A program made the position numbers and the translations under genes. The notes under the pieces were generated by a model. It saw only the letters and a program-made list of their open reading frames with translations. It did no database searches and was not told where the DNA came from. DNA of 64,000 bases from Aliirhizobium smilacinae (lineage in GTDB: Bacteria; Pseudomonadota; Alphaproteobacteria; Rhizobiales; Rhizobiaceae): NCBI RefSeq assembly GCF_006335145.1, contig NZ_VDMN01000001.1, forward strand, positions 1,984,001 to 2,048,000. Reading direction: 5' to 3'. The stretch's first letter is position 1; every line of letters starts with the position of its first letter. Below, piece by piece: positions 60,815-64,000 of this stretch.

Positions 60815-61213
60815 ATGAAAAAGATCATTCTTGCTTCCTGCGCAATCTTCGCAGCGACACTTACGGGCCAAGCCTATGCACAACAGGGCACGGTTACCGG
60901 CGCCGCCGGCGGTGCCGTAACCGGAGCGGTCGTCGGCGGCCCGGTCGGTGCGGTCGTCGGTGGTGTGGTAGGCGCAATCGCAGGCACGGCAATCGACCCG
61001 CCACCACGCGAAGTCGTCACCTATGTCCAGCAGCAGCCTGCACCGGCTACCGCGGTAATCGTGGAACAGCCGATCGTCGTCGGCAAGCCGGTTCCCGATA
61101 CCGTTGTGCTGACGCCCGTGCCGAGCAACACCAAATATTCCTACACGGTCGTCAACAATCAGCGTGTGATCGTTGATCCGCAGACCCACACGGTGGTGCA
61201 GGTCATCGAGTAA
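60815..61213 (+). CDS. Small secreted DUF1236-like protein
   Basis: 132 residues from the ATG at 60815, with AGGAG nine bases upstream; the longer frame from 60779 lacks one. A Sec signal peptide (MKKIILASCAIFAATLTGQA) precedes a Gly/Val/Ala-rich stretch with a repeated GAVVGGPVGAVVGGVVGAIA pattern. The C-terminal domain SNTKYSYTVVNNQRVIVDPQ and THTVVQVIE matches DUF1236. Function unknown; expected in the periplasm or at the outer membrane. Followed by a terminator. Confidence 0.87.
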   Translation: MKKIILASCAIFAATLTGQAYAQQGTVTGAAGGAVTGAVVGGPVGAVVGGVVGAIAGTAIDPPPREVVTYVQQQPAPATAVIVEQPIVVGKPVPDTVVLTPVPSNTKYSYTVVNNQRVIVDPQTHTVVQVIE

Positions 61214-61232
61214 TATCCCAACCGGGAGTATG

Positions 61233-61260
61233 AGCCCCGCCGTCGTGGCGGGGCTTATCA
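61233..61260 (+). terminator. Hairpin after the DUF1236-like gene
   Basis: AGCCCCGCC (61233-61241) and GGCGGGGCT (61247-61255) form a perfect 9-bp stem around GTCGT, followed by TATCATT. Located 20 bp after the stop and 23 bp before the convergent pncB stop, so it may serve both directions. Confidence 0.75.
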
Positions 61261-61282
61261 TTCATGACGGACAACCGAAAAC

Positions 61283-62587
61283 TCAGACCACCAGTGTCTG
61301 GTCGATGCGATCTTCCTCGCCAAAAAGGCGAATGTAGCGCTGCACTTCCTTTGCATCACCGGTCGCCTTCTGGGGATTGTCGGAAAGCTTGACGGCCGGG
61401 CGGCCATTGGCTTCGGTGACCTTGCAGACGACCGAAATCGGCTTCAGCCCATCGTTTTCCGTCGGCGCACAACCGGCGAAATCGTTGGTAAGGTTGGTGC
61501 CCCAGCCGAAGCTCATCCTTACCTGTCCTTCGAAATGCTTGTAGGTGTCGATAATGGCCCCGACATCGAGGCCGTCGGAAAAGATCAGCAGCTTTTCCTT
61601 GGGATCGCGGCCCATCTTCCGCCACCAGTCGATAATCTTCTGGCCACCTTCGATCGGCGGAGCGCTGTCGGGGCGGAAACCGGTCCAGTCCGCCACCCAG
61701 TCCGGCGCGTCCCGCAGGAACGAAGCCGTGCCGAAGGCATCCGGCAGAACAATCAACAGGTTGCCGTGATAAAGCCGGTTCCAGTCCTTCAGGACCTGAT
61801 AGGGGGCGTTGCGCAACTCGTCATCGTTCTGCGCCAGCGCGGCGGCGACCATTGGAAGCTCGTGCGCATTGGTGCCAACGGCTTCGAGATCGCTGTCCAT
61901 AGCCAGCAATACGTTGCTGGTGCCGGTAAAGCCGCTGCCGATCCCTTCCTTCAACGCCTCGACGCACCAGCGCTGCCAGAGGAAGCTGTGGCGGCGACGG
62001 GTGCCGAAATCCGAAATCCTCAAACCCGGCAAGGCCCGAAGTCGTTCGACCTTTTCCCACATCCGGGCCTTGGCGCGGGCATACAGTATATCGAGCGTGA
62101 AATAGCCGAACGAGCGCATAACCGAGCGGGAGCGCATCTCGTTGATGATCGCGAGCGCCGGAATCTCCCACATCGTGGTGTCCATCCACTTGCCGTGGAA
62201 ATTCAGCTCGTATTGCCCATCACGCTTGGACAATTCGTATTCCGGCAGTTTGTAGGTGGAAAGCCAGGTCAGGAATTCGGGCTCGAAAATCTGATTGCGG
62301 CCATAAAAAGTATTACCCGCCAACCAGATCATCTCCTTTTTGGAGAGTCCTACGGTGCGGGCATGATCGAGCTGTTCACGCAAAGCCCCTTCATCTATCT
62401 CCTCGGCCAGCTTGACGCTGGTCGTGCGATTGATGACGGAGAAGGTTGCATCGACATCTGGATAGAGTTTCCAGATCATCTGCAGCATCAGCAGCTTATA
62501 AAAGTCGGTGTCGATCAGACTGCGGATGATCGGATCGAGTTTCCAGGTGTGGTTATAAACCCTGGTCGCGATATCGGTCTTGGTCAT
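61283..62587 (-). CDS. pncB: Nicotinate phosphoribosyltransferase
   Basis: 434 residues. It converts nicotinate and PRPP to nicotinate mononucleotide in NAD salvage. [20 protein letters not shown] at the N-terminus, [40 protein letters not shown] with the regulatory region, and [20 protein letters not shown] with [10 protein letters not shown] are family signatures. Length is normal. It stands alone on the minus strand. Confidence 0.96.
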   Translation of the reverse strand: MTKTDIATRVYNHTWKLDPIIRSLIDTDFYKLLMLQMIWKLYPDVDATFSVINRTTSVKLAEEIDEGALREQLDHARTVGLSKKEMIWLAGNTFYGRNQIFEPEFLTWLSTYKLPEYELSKRDGQYELNFHGKWMDTTMWEIPALAIINEMRSRSVMRSFGYFTLDILYARAKARMWEKVERLRALPGLRISDFGTRRRHSFLWQRWCVEALKEGIGSGFTGTSNVLLAMDSDLEAVGTNAHELPMVAAALAQNDDELRNAPYQVLKDWNRLYHGNLLIVLPDAFGTASFLRDAPDWVADWTGFRPDSAPPIEGGQKIIDWWRKMGRDPKEKLLIFSDGLDVGAIIDTYKHFEGQVRMSFGWGTNLTNDFAGCAPTENDGLKPISVVCKVTEANGRPAVKLSDNPQKATGDAKEVQRYIRLFGEEDRIDQTLVV

Positions 62588-62800
62588 TCCTGCCCCTGTC
62601 CCGGTCGCATGTGACTGGTCGGCCTAAGTCGCTCAAGAGGCAAGCCATCCCCACCTCCCGGCAGCTTTATCGGGAAAAAAATCGATTAAGTCCAGACACA
62701 GTTGGTCTGTCGCGGTACGGCGGCCGGCATGTGGTCCTGCCGGTCCGTGCAGAAAACGAGGGTCCGGCAGATCTTGTTCCCCCGGAACCGCTCGTGGCTG
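62588..62800. other. Intergenic region between pncB and the hydroxyacid dehydrogenase gene
   Basis: 213 bp. No coding frame stands out; it should contain the pncB promoter on the minus strand. I see no terminator hairpin with a T tract. Confidence 0.35.
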
Positions 62801-63757
62801 TCAGTAACCCGTCGCCCTGTCTACGACGTGCTGCAATGGCTCGCCCTTTTCGAAACGCTCCATCTGGACTTCCGCGTTGCGCAACAGCGCCCGGACATCC
62901 GACGCGGAGGCCGCATGCGGTGTGACGATGACATTGTCCATGGACCAGAAAGGGCTGTCGGACGACAAAGGCTCACGTTCGAAGACATCGAGCGATGCTC
63001 CGCCGAGGGTACCACTTTCAAGAGCGGAAATCAGATCCTTTTCCACCTGACTGCCGCCTCGCCCGGCATTGATGAAAACGGGTGTTCCAAGCGCACCGCC
63101 CTGACGAAGCTTCGAGAAAAGCGAGGCATTGAAGATGCCGCGGGTCTCATCCGTGAGTGGCAGCAGCCCGACAAGGATATCGGTGCGTGCCAGAAAGGCA
63201 TCAAGTTCGGTGGCATCGTAGGTCTCGATGCTCTCAACGGTCTTGGCGGTCCGCGACCAGCCGATGACGTTGAAGCCCATGATCTTCAGCTTGCGGGCGG
63301 AGTCCTGCCCGAGCACGCCAAGTCCCATCACGCCGACCGTCAGCTCTCTTGCTTCCGGCTGGGAAATCTCGCGCCACGTGCGCGATCGTTGCTGGACGAG
63401 ATAGGCCGGTACCTGGCGCAGATGGCTGAGGCACTGGAGCACGACCCATTCGCTCATGCGGGTGGTCAGGCTCTGATCGACAAAACGAACGATCGGGATA
63501 TCCGGCAAGCCGGGAGTGGCGAGGATCGAATCGACACCGGCCCCACCCGAAAACAGTATCTTCAGGTTCGGGGCGCGTTGGAATAGGTCCGGGTCGGGCT
63601 TCCAGAGAAATGCATAGCTTGCACTAGAAAGATCGGTCGATTTGTCGGAGGCATGCAGGACCTGACGTCCGGCAAGAGATCCGGCCAACGCCTGATCCAC
63701 GTCACGACGTTCGAATTTCAGGTCAATGATGACCGCACCCTTATCCGACAATTGCAT
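62801..63757 (-). CDS. D-2-hydroxyacid dehydrogenase (GhrA-like)
   Basis: 318 residues. TVGVMGLGVLGQDSARKLKI is the NAD(P)-binding motif, VFINAGRGGSQVEKDLISAL holds the catalytic Arg, LGGASLDVFEREPLSSDSPF the Glu, and VTPHAASASDV the catalytic His. The shape fits the GhrA-type glyoxylate/hydroxypyruvate reductases. AAAAAAGGAAAA precedes the ATG at 63757. The gene is 14 bp downstream of a peptide ABC ATPase gene on the same strand. Confidence 0.9.
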   Translation of the reverse strand: MQLSDKGAVIIDLKFERRDVDQALAGSLAGRQVLHASDKSTDLSSASYAFLWKPDPDLFQRAPNLKILFSGGAGVDSILATPGLPDIPIVRFVDQSLTTRMSEWVVLQCLSHLRQVPAYLVQQRSRTWREISQPEARELTVGVMGLGVLGQDSARKLKIMGFNVIGWSRTAKTVESIETYDATELDAFLARTDILVGLLPLTDETRGIFNASLFSKLRQGGALGTPVFINAGRGGSQVEKDLISALESGTLGGASLDVFEREPLSSDSPFWSMDNVIVTPHAASASDVRALLRNAEVQMERFEKGEPLQHVVDRATGY

Positions 63758-63771
63758 TTTTCCTTTTTTGG

Positions 63772-64000
63772 TTATTGACCGACGGCATCGTTTTCGACGG
63801 CTTCCATCTTGAAGGCGGCCGCCATCAGAGCCTTCGTATAATCCTCTTTCGGCGCCCGAAAGATTTCTTCCGATGGTCCTTCTTCGACAACCTTGCCCAT
63901 GCGCATGACAATGACGTGGTTGGCGAGCGCCTTCACCACCTTCAGGTCATGGCTGATGAAGAGGTAGGCGAGATCGTGCCTGGCCTGCAGATCACGCAGG
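63772..64000 (-). CDS. Peptide ABC transporter ATPase, C-terminal fragment at window edge
   Basis: Only the last 75 residues are in the window, read by hand with the stop TAA at 63772-63774. LRDLQARHDLAYLFISHDLK contains the H-loop histidine, and HVIVMRMGKVVEEGPSEEIF is the usual end of a DppF/YejF-type domain. It resembles the second domain of the fused ATPase at 49195-51078. The gene continues beyond 64000. Confidence 0.9.
   Translation of the reverse strand, partial: LRDLQARHDLAYLFISHDLKVVKALANHVIVMRMGKVVEEGPSEEIFRAPKEDYTKALMAAAFKMEAVENDAVGQ

Overview
The window looks like chromosomal DNA of a Rhizobiaceae-type alphaproteobacterium (Agrobacterium/Rhizobium relatives). It has high GC coding sequence, a Tad/Cpa Flp-pilus locus, a BMP-type nucleoside ABC importer beside deo/cdd/pun salvage genes, a cyo quinol oxidase operon and a large surface-glycan region. 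Genus is an inference from gene content, not from a marker gene.

Layout. 1-5060: Tad/Cpa pilus genes. cpaC (cut by the window edge), cpaB, cpaA and the 57-residue Flp pilin are on the minus strand. A small secretin-N-domain protein and two TadE/F-like pseudopilins are on the plus strand. 5198-16931: nucleoside salvage. deoB-add-upp run on plus; deoA, deoC, purine nucleoside phosphorylase, cdd, two permeases, the duplex ATPase and the BMP binding protein run on minus. Together they import nucleosides, split them, and send deoxyribose-phosphate into central metabolism. 17162-18207: msrA and a small membrane protein.

18341-33802: a 15.5 kb integrated element between a 17-bp attL and the 3' end of a tRNA-Thr(GGU) gene. 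It carries a P4-type integrase, AlpA-like and winged-helix proteins, a replication-initiator-like protein with an internal heptamer array, two very large virion/ejection-type proteins, an Xre repressor with a palindromic operator cluster, a chain of overlapping small ORFs, and at the tRNA end an SDH-family Clp-fold protease, a 67-residue partner and an FRG-domain protein. I see no terminase, portal, capsid or tail genes. It is either a phage satellite or a prophage that lost its structural block. Two of its non-coding gaps hold about ten copies of a roughly 43-bp unit: a 10-bp sequence repeated at exactly 10-bp period, 17 bp, then CCGGTG. Copies match within a unit but differ between units. 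I do not recognise this family, and it is the most unusual sequence signal here.

33789-40775: tRNA-Thr, an MFS transporter, cyoABCD and a SURF1-family assembly factor. 41045-44255: an ABC-exporter-like protein whose ATPase motifs are all degraded, followed by a cyclic-nucleotide-binding protein. 44270-60080: methyltransferase, nucleotide-sugar dehydrogenase, several glycosyltransferases, a polysaccharide deacetylase, a four-gene peptide ABC importer and a UDP-glucuronate-epimerase-like enzyme, consistent with a cell-surface glycan locus. 60142-64000: single-domain response regulator, small secreted DUF1236-like protein, pncB, a 2-hydroxyacid dehydrogenase and the tail of a peptide ABC ATPase.
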